Shown: positions 27,320 to 39,094, counted from the first letter of the stretch. The stretch: DNA of 64,000 nucleotides from Frondihabitans sp. Leaf304 (GCF_001423105.1 NZ_LMNV01000005.1:343289-407288), one strand, 5' to 3'. Notes: generated by a model from the letters alone, not told the origin. A program made the numbers and translations.

Positions 27320-27601
27320 ATGCCACGCAGTCTGAAGAAGGGCCCCTTCGTCGACGACCACCTGCTCCGCAAGGTTGTTGTTCAGAACGAAGCCAACACG
27401 AAGAACGTGATCCGTACCTGGTCGCGTCGCTCGATGATCATCCCGAACATGCTCGGCCACACCATCGCCGTGCATGACGGACGCAAGCACATCCCCGTTT
27501 TCGTGACCGAATCCATGATCGGCCACAAGCTCGGCGAGTTCGCGCCCACCCGCACCTTCCGCGGCCACGTGAAGGACGACAAGAAGGGTCGTCGTCGCTA
27601 A
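27320..27601 (+). CDS. rpsS: 30S ribosomal protein S19
   Basis: A 93-aa S19 with [15 protein letters not shown] at the start and the conserved [16 protein letters not shown] near the end. It partners with S13 in the 30S head. Start ATG 27320 follows AGGAG. Confidence 0.97.
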   Translation: MPRSLKKGPFVDDHLLRKVVVQNEANTKNVIRTWSRRSMIIPNMLGHTIAVHDGRKHIPVFVTESMIGHKLGEFAPTRTFRGHVKDDKKGRRR

Positions 27602-27626
27602 CGCGGCGGCGAGAAGGAGGAGAGAA

Positions 27627-28019
27627 ATGGTGGAGTCGATCGCACGCGTGCGTCACATCCGCGTCACCCCCATGAAGGCCCGTCGCGTTGTCAACCTGAT
27701 CCGCGGCAAGCAGGCCCTCGAGGCCCTGGCCATTCTGAAGTTCGCGCCGCAGGGCGCATCGGAGCCGGTCTACAAGCTCGTCGCGTCGGCTATGGCCAAC
27801 GCCCGAGTGAAGGCCGACGCTCAGAACAGCTACCTCAACGACGAAGACCTCTACATCTCGAGTGCCTACGTCGACGAGGGAGCAACCCTCAAGCGGTTCC
27901 AGCCTCGTGCTCAGGGCCGTGCGTTCCAGATCCTGAAGCGCACCAGCCACATCACGGTCGTCCTCGCGACGCCCGAAGAGGCCGAAGCGGCCACGACGTC
28001 GAAGAAGGCGAGCAAGTAA
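27627..28019 (+). CDS. rplV: 50S ribosomal protein L22
   Basis: A 130-aa L22 that lines the exit tunnel. The tunnel hairpin segment [20 protein letters not shown] and the HITVVL strand are conserved. It has a short Ala/Glu/Lys tail. GAAGGAGGA precedes ATG 27627. The stop overlaps the rpsC ATG. Confidence 0.97.
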   Translation: MVESIARVRHIRVTPMKARRVVNLIRGKQALEALAILKFAPQGASEPVYKLVASAMANARVKADAQNSYLNDEDLYISSAYVDEGATLKRFQPRAQGRAFQILKRTSHITVVLATPEEAEAATTSKKASK

Positions 28020-28810
28020 TGGGCCAGAAAGTAAACCCGTACGGCTTCCGTCTCGGAATCACCACCGACCACGTGTCGCGTTGGTTCTCCGACAGCACGA
28101 AGGCCGGCCAGCGCTACAGCGACTACGTCGCTGAAGACATCAAGATCCGCAACCTGCTCAAGACCTCCCTCGACCGCGCTGGCGTGGCCAAGATCGAGAT
28201 CGAGCGCACCCGCGACCGCGTTCGCGTCGACATTCACACGGCCCGCCCGGGCATTGTGATCGGTCGCCGTGGCGCCGAGGCCGAGCGCATCCGCGCCGAC
28301 CTCGAGAAGCTCACGGGCAAGCAGATCCAGCTGAACATCCTCGAGGTCAAGAACCCCGAGGCCGAAGCTCAGCTCGTCGCCCAGGGCATCGCCGAGCAGC
28401 TCAGCGCTCGCGTGGCTTTCCGCCGCGCTATGCGCAAGGGTCTGCAGGGTGCTCAGCGCGCCGGCGCCAAGGGTGTTCGCATCCAGGTCTCGGGCCGTCT
28501 CGGCGGCGCTGAGATGAGCCGCTCGGAGTTCTACCGCGAGGGCCGCGTGCCCCTGCACACGCTCCGCGCCAACATCGACTACGGCTTCTACGAAGCCAAG
28601 ACCACGTTCGGTCGCATCGGTGTCAAGGTCTGGATCTACAAGGGCGACATCACCAACAAAGAGCTCGCGCGTGAGCAGGCGAACCAGAAGTCGTCGCGCC
28701 CCGAGCGTCGTAACGACCGTGGTGGCGACCGCGACCGTGGATCCCGTGGTGGCAACACCCGTGCTCCGCAGACGCAGGACGCCCCGGTCACCGCAGGAGC
28801 TGAGGCATAA
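28019..28810 (+). CDS. rpsC: 30S ribosomal protein S3
   Basis: A 263-aa S3 at the mRNA entry site, with the KH domain ([20 protein letters not shown]). The last 45 residues are an Arg/Gly/Asp-rich disordered tail ([14 protein letters not shown]) that most short bacterial S3 proteins lack but actinobacteria share. Coupled to rplV by TAATG. Confidence 0.97.
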   Translation: MGQKVNPYGFRLGITTDHVSRWFSDSTKAGQRYSDYVAEDIKIRNLLKTSLDRAGVAKIEIERTRDRVRVDIHTARPGIVIGRRGAEAERIRADLEKLTGKQIQLNILEVKNPEAEAQLVAQGIAEQLSARVAFRRAMRKGLQGAQRAGAKGVRIQVSGRLGGAEMSRSEFYREGRVPLHTLRANIDYGFYEAKTTFGRIGVKVWIYKGDITNKELAREQANQKSSRPERRNDRGGDRDRGSRGGNTRAPQTQDAPVTAGAEA

Positions 28811-28812
28811 CC

Positions 28813-29232
28813 ATGTTGATTCCCCGTCGTGTCAAGCACCGCAAGCAGCACCACCCCGGCCGTAGTGGCCAGGCCACCGGTGGTACTCGCGTGAGCTTCG
28901 GTGAGTACGGCATTCAGGCTCTCACGCCTGCCTACGTCACCAACCGTCAGATCGAGTCCGCTCGTATCGCCATGACCCGTCACATCAAGCGTGGTGGAAA
29001 GGTGTGGATCAACATCTACCCCGACCGCCCGCTAACCAAGAAGCCGGCCGAAACCCGCATGGGTTCCGGTAAGGGTTCGCCCGAGTGGTGGGTCGCCAAC
29101 GTCAAGCCGGGTCGCGTGCTCTTCGAGCTCAGCGGCGTCAGCGAGGAAGTCGCCAAAGAGGCGCTCACTCGTGCAATTCACAAGCTGCCCCTGAAGGCAC
29201 GCATCATCAAGCGCGAGGAGGGCGACGCATAA
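28813..29232 (+). CDS. rplP: 50S ribosomal protein L16
   Basis: A 139-aa L16 near the A-site tRNA. Conserved [19 protein letters not shown] at the start and the [17 protein letters not shown] loop are present. It starts 2 bases after rpsC and its stop overlaps the rpmC start (TAATG). Confidence 0.97.
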   Translation: MLIPRRVKHRKQHHPGRSGQATGGTRVSFGEYGIQALTPAYVTNRQIESARIAMTRHIKRGGKVWINIYPDRPLTKKPAETRMGSGKGSPEWWVANVKPGRVLFELSGVSEEVAKEALTRAIHKLPLKARIIKREEGDA

Positions 29233-29567
29233 TGGCGATCGGATCCAAGGAGCTCGCTCCGACCGAGCTCGACACATTCGAAGACGAGCGTCTTGTCGAC
29301 GAGCTCAAGAAGGCCAAGGAAGAGCTGTTCAACCTGCGCTTCCAGTCGGCTACCGGCCAGCTCGAGAACCACGGCCGCGTTCGTGCCGTCAAGCGCGACA
29401 TCGCTCGTATCTACACGGTGCTCCGTGAGCGCGAGCTCGGCATTCGTGCCACCCCCGCCCCGGCCGCGGCTGCCCCCAAGGCTGCTGCCAAGAAGTCGAC
29501 GAAGAAGGCCGCTGCGAAGCCGGCCGACGAGACCGTCGAGGCCGCTGAGACCGAGGAGACCAAGTAA
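29232..29567 (+). CDS. rpmC: 50S ribosomal protein L29 with long tail
   Basis: A 111-aa L29, where the usual length is 60-80. The helical core with [16 protein letters not shown] and [20 protein letters not shown] ends near residue 75. About 35 residues of Ala/Lys and then acidic low complexity follow. ATG 29232 overlaps the rplP stop; the frame open to 29085 lies inside rplP and is rejected. Coupled to rpsQ by TAATG. Confidence 0.95.
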   Translation: MAIGSKELAPTELDTFEDERLVDELKKAKEELFNLRFQSATGQLENHGRVRAVKRDIARIYTVLRERELGIRATPAPAAAAPKAAAKKSTKKAAAKPADETVEAAETEETK

Positions 29568-29878
29568 TGGCTACCGAGAAGAAGGCTGCTGCGGCCTCGA
29601 CAGACACTGTCGAGTCGGACACCCTCGTCCGCGGCTACCGCAAGACGCGTCGTGGCTACGTCACGAGCGACAAGATGGAGAAAACCATCGTCGTCGAGGT
29701 CGAAGACCGCGTGAAGCACCCCCTGTACGGCAAGGTCATCCGCCGTACCTCCAAGGTCAAGGTTCACGACGAGGCCAACTCGGCCGGCGTCGGTGACCTG
29801 GTCGTCATCAGCGAGACCCGTCCGCTCAGCGCCTCCAAGCGCTGGCGCCTGGTCGAGATCCTCGAGAAGGCGAAGTAG
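29567..29878 (+). CDS. rpsQ: 30S ribosomal protein S17
   Basis: A 103-aa S17. The OB-fold core ([20 protein letters not shown] and the [15 protein letters not shown] segment) is preceded by an Ala/Thr-rich extension of about 18 residues. Primary 16S binder. Coupled to rpmC. Confidence 0.96.
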   Translation: MATEKKAAAASTDTVESDTLVRGYRKTRRGYVTSDKMEKTIVVEVEDRVKHPLYGKVIRRTSKVKVHDEANSAGVGDLVVISETRPLSASKRWRLVEILEKAK

Positions 29879-29906
29879 GCCTCGGCCTGCTCGATAGGAG
29901 ACAGAA

Positions 29907-30275
29907 GTGATTCAGCAGGAATCCCGCCTCAAGGTCGCCGACAACACCGGTGCCAAAGAGATCCTCACCATCCGCGTTCTCGGTGGCTCGGGTCGTCGTT
30001 ACGCCGGCCTCGGTGACGTCATCGTCGCCACGGTGAAGGACGCCATCCCCGGTGGCAACGTGAAGAAGGGTGACGTCGTCAAGGCGGTCATCGTTCGCAC
30101 CAAGAAGGAGACCCGTCGTAACGACGGCTCCTACATCAAGTTCGACGAGAACGCCGCAGTGATCCTGAAGGCTGACGGAGACCCCCGTGGTACCCGCATC
30201 TTCGGACCGGTCGGTCGCGAACTCCGCGACAAGAAGTTCATGAAGATCATCTCGCTGGCGCCGGAGGTTATCTAA
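29907..30275 (+). CDS. rplN: 50S ribosomal protein L14
   Basis: A 122-aa L14, starting [20 protein letters not shown] with a GTG codon and a TAGGAGACAG site. Conserved [24 protein letters not shown] end. First gene after a 28-bp gap that is the usual S10-spc boundary; I see no terminator there. Confidence 0.97.
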   Translation: MIQQESRLKVADNTGAKEILTIRVLGGSGRRYAGLGDVIVATVKDAIPGGNVKKGDVVKAVIVRTKKETRRNDGSYIKFDENAAVILKADGDPRGTRIFGPVGRELRDKKFMKIISLAPEVI

Positions 30276-30278
30276 GTC

Positions 30279-30638
30279 ATGGCAAACATCAAGAAGGGTG
30301 ACCTGGTTCAGGTCATCACCGGAGCCACGCAGGCCCGCGGCGGAGACCGCGGCAAGCAGGGCAAGGTCATCGAGGTCCTCGTGGAGAAGAACCGCGTGGT
30401 CGTGGAGGGTGTCAACTTCGTCACCAAGCACGTCCGTGTCGGCCAGACCCAGCGGGGCACCAAGACCGGCGGCATCGAGACGCACGAGGCTTCCATCCAC
30501 GTGTCGAACGTCGCGCTGGTCGACCCTAAGAGCAAGAAGCCGACCCGCGTCGGCTTCCGCGAAGACAAGGTCACGAAAGACGGAGTCACCAAGACCGTCC
30601 GTGTCCGCTACGCCAAGAAGTCGGGGGAGGATCTCTGA
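30279..30638 (+). CDS. rplX: 50S ribosomal protein L24
   Basis: A 119-aa L24, an assembly-initiating protein with the KOW motif ([21 protein letters not shown]). It starts 3 bases after rplN and its stop overlaps the rplE ATG. Confidence 0.97.
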   Translation: MANIKKGDLVQVITGATQARGGDRGKQGKVIEVLVEKNRVVVEGVNFVTKHVRVGQTQRGTKTGGIETHEASIHVSNVALVDPKSKKPTRVGFREDKVTKDGVTKTVRVRYAKKSGEDL

Positions 30639-31231
30639 TGAGTGACACCACTACCGCGACGGTCGAGCCCAGCGCTCAGCCTCGCCTCAAGGCCAAGTAC
30701 CAGGCCGAGATCCTGCCGCAGCTGAAGAGCGACTTCGGATTCACGAACGTGCACCAGGTGCCCGGTCTCGTGAAGATCGTCGTCAACACCGGTGTCGGCG
30801 AGGCAGCTCGCGACTCGAAGGTCATGGACGGTGCGGTCAAAGACCTCACGGCCATCACCGGACAGAAGCCGCTGGTCACCAAGGCCCGTAAGTCCATCGC
30901 GCAGTTCAAACTGCGTGAGGGTCAGCCGATCGGTGCTCACGTCACGCTTCGTGGCGACCGCGCTTGGGAGTTCCTCGACCGTCTGCTCTCGCTTGCGCTT
31001 CCTCGCATCCGCGACTTCCGCGGTCTGAGCGACCGCCAGTTCGACGGCAACGGCAACTACACCTTCGGTCTCAACGAGCAGAGCATGTTCCACGAGATCG
31101 ATCAGGACCGCATCGACCGAGTTCGCGGCTTCGACATCACTGTCGTGACCACCGCGAAGAACGACGACGAGGGCCGGGCTCTGCTCAAGGCACTCGGCTT
31201 CCCGTTCCGCTCGGCCGACTCGGCCAACTAA
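30638..31231 (+). CDS. rplE: 50S ribosomal protein L5
   Basis: A 197-aa L5, which binds 5S rRNA and contacts the P-site tRNA. The [19 protein letters not shown] segment and the RDFRGL motif are conserved; a short Thr/Ala/Glu extension precedes the core. It is followed by a 140-bp gap with a perfect hairpin where rpsN commonly lies. Confidence 0.97.
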   Translation: MSDTTTATVEPSAQPRLKAKYQAEILPQLKSDFGFTNVHQVPGLVKIVVNTGVGEAARDSKVMDGAVKDLTAITGQKPLVTKARKSIAQFKLREGQPIGAHVTLRGDRAWEFLDRLLSLALPRIRDFRGLSDRQFDGNGNYTFGLNEQSMFHEIDQDRIDRVRGFDITVVTTAKNDDEGRALLKALGFPFRSADSAN

Positions 31232-31242
31232 GATCGTTCGGT

Positions 31243-31268
31243 CGGACACTTCGGTTTCGAAGTGTCCG
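31243..31268 (+). other. rplE-rpsH intercistronic hairpin
   Basis: CGGACACTTCG (31243-31253) pairs perfectly with CGAAGTGTCCG (31258-31268) around GTTT. There is no T run. The 140-bp gap has no room for an S14 gene and contains no CxxC-coding frame. It may be an attenuator or RNA processing site. Confidence 0.6.
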
Positions 31269-31371
31269 GCCGCACTTCCGTGTCTGGAGAATCGCTCCAG
31301 GCCACCCGATCGCGTAGGTCGGCTCCCGGTGTACCGGAAGTCGAAACCGCTCGAGAAAGAGATCAATTCGC

Positions 31372-31770
31372 ATGACGATGACAGATCCGGTCGCAGACCT
31401 GCTGACCAGACTGCGCAACGCGAACTCGGCATTCCACGAGACCGTGTCGCTGCCGAGCTCCAAGCTCAAGTCCCACATCGCTGAGATCCTCAAAAAAGAG
31501 GGTTTCATCGAGTCCTGGAAGGTCGAAGACGCTCGCGTCGGACAGACCCTCACCATCGACCTCAAGTACGGCCCCGCACGCGAGCGCTCCATCGTGGGCA
31601 TCAAGCGCGTTTCCAAGCCGGGCCTCCGCGTCTACGCAAAGTCGACCGAGATCCCTCAGGTTCTCGGCGGTCTCGGCGTGGCCATCCTGTCGACTTCCTC
31701 CGGTCTGCTGACCGACCGTGAGGCCGAGAAGAAGGGCGTGGGTGGGGAAGTCCTCGCCTACGTGTGGTAA
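31372..31770 (+). CDS. rpsH: 30S ribosomal protein S8
   Basis: A 132-aa S8, with [18 protein letters not shown] at the start and GGEVLAYVW at the end, both standard. Binds the central 16S domain. The ATG follows a GAGAAAGAGA site. Confidence 0.97.
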   Translation: MTMTDPVADLLTRLRNANSAFHETVSLPSSKLKSHIAEILKKEGFIESWKVEDARVGQTLTIDLKYGPARERSIVGIKRVSKPGLRVYAKSTEIPQVLGGLGVAILSTSSGLLTDREAEKKGVGGEVLAYVW

Positions 31771-31776
31771 CCCGCT

Positions 31777-32313
31777 ATGTCACGAATCGGACGCCTTCCC
31801 ATTCCGATCCCCACCGGGGTCGACGTGAAGATCGACGGCCAGGCCGTCACCGTCAAGGGCCCGAAGGGCGAGCTGTCGCTCGTCGTCGCCAGCCCCATTG
31901 AAGCCAAGCTCGAAGAGGGCACCGTTCTGGTCACCCGCCCGGATGACGAGCGCTCGTCGCGTTCGCTCCACGGCCTGACCCGCACTCTCATCGCGAACCA
32001 GATCACCGGCGTCACTCAGGGCTACTCCAAGGGCCTCGAGATCGTCGGTACCGGTTACCGCGTGCAGGCCAAGGGCCAGAACATCGAGTTCGCCCTCGGC
32101 TACTCGCACCCGATCACCGTCGAGCCGCCCCAGGGCATCAGCTTCACGGTCGAGGGCAACAACAAGCTCACCGTCACCGGCATCGACAAGCAGGCCGTCG
32201 GCGAAGTGGCCGCCAACATCCGCAAGCTGCGCAAGCCCGAGCCCTACAAGGGCAAGGGTGTTCGCTACGCCGGCGAGGTCGTCCGCCGCAAGGCCGGAAA
32301 GTCAGGTAAGTAA
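31777..32313 (+). CDS. rplF: 50S ribosomal protein L6
   Basis: A 178-aa L6 with two similar domains, [19 protein letters not shown] at the start and the conserved [15 protein letters not shown] near the C-terminus. Six bases after rpsH. Confidence 0.97.
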   Translation: MSRIGRLPIPIPTGVDVKIDGQAVTVKGPKGELSLVVASPIEAKLEEGTVLVTRPDDERSSRSLHGLTRTLIANQITGVTQGYSKGLEIVGTGYRVQAKGQNIEFALGYSHPITVEPPQGISFTVEGNNKLTVTGIDKQAVGEVAANIRKLRKPEPYKGKGVRYAGEVVRRKAGKSGK

Positions 32314-32315
32314 TC

Positions 32316-32687
32316 ATGGGTCTCGGAACCAGAGGTAAGAGCAAGTCGGCCGCTACGAGCCGACGCCACACTCGCCTGCGCAAGAAGATCGTGGGCACGG
32401 AAGTTCGCCCCCGTCTCGTCGTCAATCGCTCGGCCCGTCACGTATTCGTGCAGGTCGTCGACGACAGCAAGGGCTACACCGTCGCCAGCGCATCGACCCT
32501 CGAGGCCGACATGCGCACGTTCGACGGTGACAAGACGGCTAAGGCCAAGAAGGTCGGCGAGCTCGTCGCCGAGCGCGCCAAGGCTGCCGGAATCGAAGCG
32601 GTCGTCTTCGACCGCGGTGGTAACAAGTACGCCGGACGCGTGGCGGCAATTGCCGACGGCGCCCGGGAAGGTGGGTTGGACCTGTGA
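32316..32687 (+). CDS. rplR: 50S ribosomal protein L18
   Basis: A 123-aa L18, which carries 5S r[22 protein letters not shown] and the [20 protein letters not shown] end are conserved. Two bases after rplF; overlaps rpsE by four bases. Confidence 0.97.
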   Translation: MGLGTRGKSKSAATSRRHTRLRKKIVGTEVRPRLVVNRSARHVFVQVVDDSKGYTVASASTLEADMRTFDGDKTAKAKKVGELVAERAKAAGIEAVVFDRGGNKYAGRVAAIADGAREGGLDL

Positions 32688-33406
32688 GCGACGCAACGAA
32701 CAAGACGCCCGAGCCGACGGCCGAGGCCGTCGTCGAGCGCCCCGTGGAGACGGCTGCCGGCTCCGAGTCGAACAACCGCGAGGGTGGCAACAGTGGTCGT
32801 ACCGACCGCCGTGGCGCCGGTCGCGGCGACCGGAACCAGGGTCGCGGTGGTCGTGACGACCGCGACAAGAGCCAGTTCCTCGAGCGCGTCGTCACCATCA
32901 ACCGCGTCTCCAAGGTCGTCAAGGGTGGTCGTCGCTTCAGCTTCACCGCTCTCGTCGTCGTCGGTGACGGTAACGGTCTCGTCGGTGTCGGCTACGGCAA
33001 GGCCCGCGAGGTTCCCACCGCCATCTCGAAGGGTGTTGAGGAGGCGAAGAAGAACTTCTTCCGCGTCCCTCGTATCGCGAACACCATTCCGCACCCCGTC
33101 CAGGGTGAGGCTGCAGCCGGCGTCGTCCTGCTCCGCCCCGCCGCTGCGGGTACCGGTGTTATCGCCGGTGGTCCGGTTCGCGCCGTTCTGGAGTGCGCTG
33201 GCATCCACGACGTTCTGAGCAAGTCGCTCGGTTCGTCGAACACCATCAACATCGTGCACGCGACTGTCGCCGCGCTGCAGCAGCTGGAAGAGCCGCGCGC
33301 CGTCGCAGCTCGTCGTGGTCTCGACATCGACCAGGTCGCTCCCGCTCGTCTGCTTCGCATCGAGGCCGACGCTCGTGCTGCCGCAACTGAGAAGGCAGGT
33401 GCCTGA
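32684..33406 (+). CDS. rpsE: 30S ribosomal protein S5
   Basis: A 240-aa S5, where many bacteria have about 165. A disordered N-terminal extension of some 60 residues (Glu/Asn then Arg/Gly/Asp-rich) precedes the core that begins [20 protein letters not shown]. Helps mRNA unwinding and fidelity. The GTG start overlaps the rplR stop. Confidence 0.96.
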   Translation: MSDATNKTPEPTAEAVVERPVETAAGSESNNREGGNSGRTDRRGAGRGDRNQGRGGRDDRDKSQFLERVVTINRVSKVVKGGRRFSFTALVVVGDGNGLVGVGYGKAREVPTAISKGVEEAKKNFFRVPRIANTIPHPVQGEAAAGVVLLRPAAAGTGVIAGGPVRAVLECAGIHDVLSKSLGSSNTINIVHATVAALQQLEEPRAVAARRGLDIDQVAPARLLRIEADARAAATEKAGA

Positions 33407-33588
33407 TGGCTCAGCTCCGCGTGACTCAGATCAAGTCCAAAATTAGCGAGAAGCAGAACCAGCGCGACACGCTGCGCAGCTTGGGTCTCAAGCGAATCGG
33501 CCAGACGGTCGTTCGCCCTGATGACAAGCAGAACCGCGGTTACGTCGTAACGGTCGCTCACCTCGTCAAGGTCGAGGAGATTGACTAA
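33406..33588 (+). CDS. rpmD: 50S ribosomal protein L30
   Basis: A 60-aa L30 with the usual [20 protein letters not shown] opening. Coupled to rpsE (TGATG) and to rplO (TAATG). Confidence 0.95.
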   Translation: MAQLRVTQIKSKISEKQNQRDTLRSLGLKRIGQTVVRPDDKQNRGYVVTVAHLVKVEEID

Positions 33589-34157
33589 TGGCTGACACTT
33601 CGAAAGACGAAGCCACCACGAAGGCCGCAGCTCCCAAGGCTGCGACCAAGAAGCCTGCCACCAAGGCAGCAACCACTCAGGCCGCAGCGAAGTCGGAGTC
33701 TTCCGACGTCGCTCGTCCGCAGATCCTCAAGGTCCACCACCTTCGTCCGGCTCCCGGTGCCAAGAAGGCGAAGACTCGCGTGGGTCGCGGTGAGGGTTCG
33801 AAGGGTAAGACCGCTGGTCGCGGTACCAAGGGAACCAAGGCTCGCTACACGGTCCGTGTCGGCTTCGAGGGTGGGCAGATGCCTCTGCACATGCGCACCC
33901 CGAAGCTCCGCGGGTTCAAGAACCCGTTCCGCGTCGAGTACCAGGTTGTCAACCTCGACAAGCTGACCGACCTCTACCCCGCCGGCGGTGAGGTCACCGT
34001 GAGTGACCTCGTGGCCAAGGGTGCCGTTCGCAAGAACGAGAAGGTCAAGGTGCTCGGCCAGGGCGATCTCGCCGTCAAGCTGACCGTGAGTGTCGACAAG
34101 GTCTCCGGCTCTGCCGAAGAGAAGATTGTCGCCGCGGGCGGAACAGTCACCAAGTAG
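33588..34157 (+). CDS. rplO: 50S ribosomal protein L15 with N-terminal extension
   Basis: A 189-aa L15, about 45 longer than usual. The extension is Ala/Lys/Thr-rich ([19 protein letters not shown]), and the core starts [20 protein letters not shown] with the RGTKGTKAR loop. Last gene of the spc part, followed by a hairpin before secY. Confidence 0.96.
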   Translation: MADTSKDEATTKAAAPKAATKKPATKAATTQAAAKSESSDVARPQILKVHHLRPAPGAKKAKTRVGRGEGSKGKTAGRGTKGTKARYTVRVGFEGGQMPLHMRTPKLRGFKNPFRVEYQVVNLDKLTDLYPAGGEVTVSDLVAKGAVRKNEKVKVLGQGDLAVKLTVSVDKVSGSAEEKIVAAGGTVTK

Positions 34158-34164
34158 TACCTGA

Positions 34165-34190
34165 GGGGGTGGTCCGTAAGGGCCACCCCC
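34165..34190 (+). terminator. Hairpin between rplO and secY
   Basis: GGGGGTGGtCC pairs with GGgCCACCCCC around GTAA. No long T run follows (ATCAGTCGTTT), so it may only attenuate, lowering secY relative to the ribosomal genes. Confidence 0.65.
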
Positions 34191-34223
34191 ATCAGTCGTT
34201 TATCCTCATACCGGGAGGCCACC

Positions 34224-35542
<1,319 letters not shown>

Positions 35543-35546
<4 letters not shown>

Positions 35547-36160
35547 CCCCGGCTGCAGACGCCCAGGGCACTCGACTGCTCATCGTCGGTCCGCCCGGCG
35601 CGGGCAAGGGCACTCAGGCAGTGCGCATTGCTGAGACCTACGGGATCCCCGCGATTTCGACCGGAGACATCTTCCGAGCGAACGTGAAGAACGAGACACC
35701 GTTGGGTCTCAAGGTGAAGACCATTCTCGACGCGGGCGACTACGTTCCCGACACGCTGACCAACGAGCTGATCGAAGACCGCCTGGCTCAGCCCGACGCC
35801 GAGCAGGGCTTCTTGCTCGACGGTTACCCGCGCACGGCCGATCAGGTCGACTACCTGGAGAGCCTGTTGCAGGGCAAGGGCGAGCAGCTCACAGCAGTCG
35901 TGCAACTCGTCGCGGATCGCGATGAGATCGTGGAGCGACTCCGCCGTCGCGCCGTTGAGCAGGGTCGCAGTGACGACACCGAAGAGGCCATTCGGCACCG
36001 TCAAGACGTCTATCTCCGCGAGACCGGTCCGCTGATCGCCGCGTATGGCGAGAAGGGCCTCGTACTCGAGGTCGACGGACTCGGTTCGATCGACGAGGTT
36101 GCCTCGCGCATCGACGACGCTCTCGCGTCACGGGGCATCCGGCCCACCGCCGCAGCCTGA
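35543..36160 (+). CDS. adk: Adenylate kinase, short form
   Basis: A 205-aa kinase that converts ATP + AMP to 2 ADP. P-loop [13 protein letters not shown]-site [10 protein letters not shown] and DGYPRT are present. The LID insert is missing ([20 protein letters not shown] runs straight on), as in other actinobacterial short forms. The ATG overlaps the secY stop, the usual secY-adk-map order. Confidence 0.95.
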
Positions 36161-36192
36161 CCTCTTTCCGCTCTCAGAAACGAAGGCACCGC

Positions 36193-37026
36193 GTGGCTTT
36201 TCGCCGTCCCGGCATCTACAAGACCCCCGAAGAACTCCGGCGGATGGTCGCCCCGGGGCTGTTGACCGCGGCCTCGCTCGAGGCCGTCGCCGCGGCGATT
36301 CGTCCCGGCATCACGACCGGCGAGCTGGATGCGATCGCCGAGCGGACGATCCGTGCCGGCGGCGGCGAGCCGAACTTCATGCTCGTCCCTGGCTATCGGC
36401 ACACGGTGTGCGCATCGGTGAATGCCGACGTCGTGCACGGCATTCCGGGCGACCGGGTGCTGGCTGCGGGCGACATCGTGTCGATCGACAGCGGAGCTCA
36501 GCTCGACGAGTGGAACGGCGATTCGGCCCGGACGTTCGTGCTTGCCGACCCGTCGGATCCTGAGCGTTTTGCTGAGCGCGAGCGCCTCAACCACGTGACC
36601 GAGCAGTCGCTCTGGCACGGCATCGCCGCCCTGGCGGCGGCTTCGCACCTCAATGAGGTGGGCGAAGCGATCGAGGAGTACATCGAGTCGCAGGGCGAAT
36701 TCGGAATCCTCGAGGACTACGTCGGTCACGGCATCGGACGCTCGATGCACGAAGAGCCCCCGGTGTTCAACTACCGCGTCAAGGGTCGCGGCCCGACGGT
36801 CAAGCCCGGCCTGGTCGTGGCCATCGAGCCGATGATCACCGCTGGCGGAATCGAGACCTTCACCCAGGGCGACGACTGGACTGTCACGACGACCGACTCA
36901 TCTGACTCTGCGCACTGGGAGCACTCGGTCGCGGTCCATGCCGACGGCATCTGGGTGCTGACCGCGCCAGACGGTGGCGCCTCCGGGTTGGCTCCGCTCG
37001 GGGTCAAGCCGGTTCCGATCCCGTAG
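36193..37026 (+). CDS. map: Methionine aminopeptidase, type I
   Basis: A 277-aa dimetal peptidase that removes N-terminal Met. The metal ligands are all present: D99 (IDSGA), D110 (NGDSARTF), H179 (GHGIGRSMHE), E212 (AIEPMI) and E243 (WEHSVAV). The GTG start follows GAAGGCACC. It is convergent with the LCP gene; the 47-bp gap between them has only a weak GCCCC/GGGGC stem. Confidence 0.95.
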   Translation: MAFRRPGIYKTPEELRRMVAPGLLTAASLEAVAAAIRPGITTGELDAIAERTIRAGGGEPNFMLVPGYRHTVCASVNADVVHGIPGDRVLAAGDIVSIDSGAQLDEWNGDSARTFVLADPSDPERFAERERLNHVTEQSLWHGIAALAAASHLNEVGEAIEEYIESQGEFGILEDYVGHGIGRSMHEEPPVFNYRVKGRGPTVKPGLVVAIEPMITAGGIETFTQGDDWTVTTTDSSDSAHWEHSVAVHADGIWVLTAPDGGASGLAPLGVKPVPIP

Positions 37027-37073
37027 CGCCCCGCTCCCAAGGGGGCACGGCGATGCCTGCCACCCTCGGGAGG

Positions 37074-38384
37074 TCAGCCGTTGCCGACGGAGCAGGTCTT
37101 CTCGGAGGCCGCCTGACCAGTGATGGTCGACGGAAGTGCTGTCGCCGTCGAGCTCGGTGTCGCCGAGGATTTCGGTGTCGCCGTCGTTCCGGACGAGGAT
37201 CCGCTGCCCGCCGCTGTCCCGCCGCCGGTTGAGCTGCTGCTGCCGGAGGAGCTGCTGCCCGAAGAGCCGCCAGAGCCCGTCGAGCTTTCCGCCTGTGATG
37301 CCCGTCCGGTGCTGTCGTCTCCGAGCGTGAACTTGGTGTCGCTCTGCAGGTCGGCATTGAGGATCGCGGCGTCTGCTGCGGCCGGAACGACGCGGTTGGA
37401 GTTCTGCGGGTCTTCGGCCGTCGGGTACTGGACGAAGAGGACGCTGGAGAGGTCGATGTCTTTGAGCGCTGTGCCGAGCTCGATCATGGTGTCAGTGTTG
37501 CTGAGGCTCCTGGAGAGCGTCATGTTCTTGACGGCGGCGGAGGCGAGGCCGTAGAGCTTCACGGGATTGCTGAGGGTGCCGGCCGAGGCGATCTTGCGCA
37601 TCATGGCGGAGAGGAACACCTGCTGGGACGAGATTCGCGCGAGGTCGCTGCCGTCGCCCACACCATGGCGCGTGCGGAGGAACTCGAGCGCTTGGAGACC
37701 CTTGAGCGTGTGCGTACCGGCGGAGAGCTGCAGGCCCGAGTCGGTGTCGCTGATGGCCTGGGCGACGCAGACGTCGACTCCGCCGACGGCGTTCGACATC
37801 GAGATGACGCCGTCGAAGGTGATCTCGGCGGCATAGGGGATGGAGAGACCCGTCAGCGACTCGACGGTGGCGACGGTGCAACCGAGACCCTGGCCGAGGC
37901 TGGTGTTGAACTGCTGGTAGCTGAGTGCGGGGAACGTGGCGCCGCCCGTGCCCGTGCAGGCGGGGAGGTCGACCATCAGGTCGCGAGGAAAGCTGATGGC
38001 GGTCATCTGCTTGTGGTCGGCCGACAGGTGGATCAGGATCGTGACGTCGTTTCGGCTGCCGTCGGCGACTCCGGCCTGCACCTCGGTCTGACCGACGCGG
38101 GTGTCGCTGCCGACGAGGAGGATGTTCGCGCCTCCCTCGATGGCGCCGATCGAGGTGTTCTCGGCGATCTTGTCTTCGGCGGCGCCGATCGACACGCTCT
38201 TGATCTGCGACTTGAGGTTGAAGGCGGCGATGGCCGCCACGCTGCCGACGCTCATCACACCGACGCCGAGCGCGACTGCGAGGAGCATTGCCGTGAACCG
38301 GAAGGGGTGCGGGCGGCGGAGCTGACCGTGGCGGGCGATGGGGTTCGCGCCCGTATGGCGACGGCTCGTGCGTTCTCCGGGCAC
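37074..38384 (-). CDS. LytR-CpsA-Psr family cell wall protein
   Basis: About 436 aa from the preferred start. A basic cytoplasmic N-terminus and one membrane helix (AMLLAVALGVGVMSVGSVAA) precede an LCP domain with NILLVGSDTR, ISFPRDLMVD and LEFLRTRHG, whose Arg and Asp residues bind the lipid pyrophosphate. LCP enzymes attach wall polymers to peptidoglycan. A Ser/Gly/Thr-rich tail of about 70 residues ends in a Cys-containing CSVGNG. GTG 38384 has AGGA 5 nt upstream on the minus strand. The frame is open to 38555 but that would cover the divergent infA promoter. Confidence 0.88.
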   Translation of the reverse strand: MPGERTSRRHTGANPIARHGQLRRPHPFRFTAMLLAVALGVGVMSVGSVAAIAAFNLKSQIKSVSIGAAEDKIAENTSIGAIEGGANILLVGSDTRVGQTEVQAGVADGSRNDVTILIHLSADHKQMTAISFPRDLMVDLPACTGTGGATFPALSYQQFNTSLGQGLGCTVATVESLTGLSIPYAAEITFDGVISMSNAVGGVDVCVAQAISDTDSGLQLSAGTHTLKGLQALEFLRTRHGVGDGSDLARISSQQVFLSAMMRKIASAGTLSNPVKLYGLASAAVKNMTLSRSLSNTDTMIELGTALKDIDLSSVLFVQYPTAEDPQNSNRVVPAAADAAILNADLQSDTKFTLGDDSTGRASQAESSTGSGGSSGSSSSGSSSSTGGGTAAGSGSSSGTTATPKSSATPSSTATALPSTITGQAASEKTCSVGNG

Positions 38385-38457
38385 GTTTCCTCGTTTCGTA
38401 GGGCTGCGACGTCGCTGGACTGGCGCGGCGATCGGCGTGTCGAGTTGACCCGCCAGG

Positions 38458-38487
38458 TTGAAAAACTGTAGCGCAATCGAATAAGAT
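38458..38487 (+). promoter_or_regulatory. infA operon promoter
   Basis: TTGAAA (38458-38463), 18 nt, TAAGAT (38482-38487). It lies between the divergent LCP and infA genes; about 150 nt of leader follow. On the other strand TACAGT (38465-38470) could be the -10 of the LCP gene, which would make the two promoters overlap. Confidence 0.7.
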
Positions 38488-38651
38488 CGACCCTTGGTGC
38501 CGTGGGCCGCTCTCCGCGTGCAATCTTCGGATCGATTCCTATGAGTCGAATCCATGGGCTCTCAGCTTGGCAAGACTTCGGTCTCGTCTGCGAGACGTGC
38601 GGCACCAATCCCCGCAAGACCAGCAAACCAATTTTTAGCGACAGTGAGGCT

Positions 38652-38873
38652 ATGGCCAAAAAAGACGGTGTCATCGAAATCGAAGGCGCAGTGGTCGAAG
38701 CGCTGCCCAACGCGATGTTTCGTGTTGAGCTGAGCAACGGGCACAAGGTTCTCGCGCACATCTCCGGCAAGATGCGGCAGCACTACATCCGCATCCTCCC
38801 CGAAGACCGTGTGATCGTCGAGCTGAGCCCCTACGACTTGACCCGCGGCCGGATCGTCTACCGCTACAAGTAG
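38652..38873 (+). CDS. infA: Translation initiation factor IF-1
   Basis: A 73-aa OB-fold factor that binds the A site during initiation. [19 protein letters not shown] at the start and [15 protein letters not shown] [15 protein letters not shown] at the end are standard. The frame open to 38502 covers the leader and is rejected. Confidence 0.97.
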   Translation: MAKKDGVIEIEGAVVEALPNAMFRVELSNGHKVLAHISGKMRQHYIRILPEDRVIVELSPYDLTRGRIVYRYK

Positions 38874-38977
38874 GCCAGCTCCTCTCCGAGGGTTTACCCC
38901 CGGCAAGGGCTGGTGCTGGAAAGGAACGGCTCGACGCATCCGTCGAGCACGAGGCCAGCGAGTCAAAAGGAAGCAAC

Positions 38978-39094
38978 ATGAAGGTCAAGCCCAGCGTCAA
39001 GCGCATCTGCGAGCACTGCAAGGTGATTCGCCGCAACGGTCGCGTCATGGTGATCTGCAACAGCAACCCGCGTCACAAGCAGCGTCAGGGCTAA
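38978..39094 (+). CDS. rpmJ: 50S ribosomal protein L36
   Basis: A 38-aa zinc-ribbon protein of the large subunit. It reads [15 protein letters not shown] and ends RHKQRQG. Ligands C11, C14, C27 and H32 are all present, so this is the zinc-binding form. The ATG at 38978 follows AAAGGAAG. Normal partner of infA. Confidence 0.95.
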   Translation: MKVKPSVKRICEHCKVIRRNGRVMVICNSNPRHKQRQG

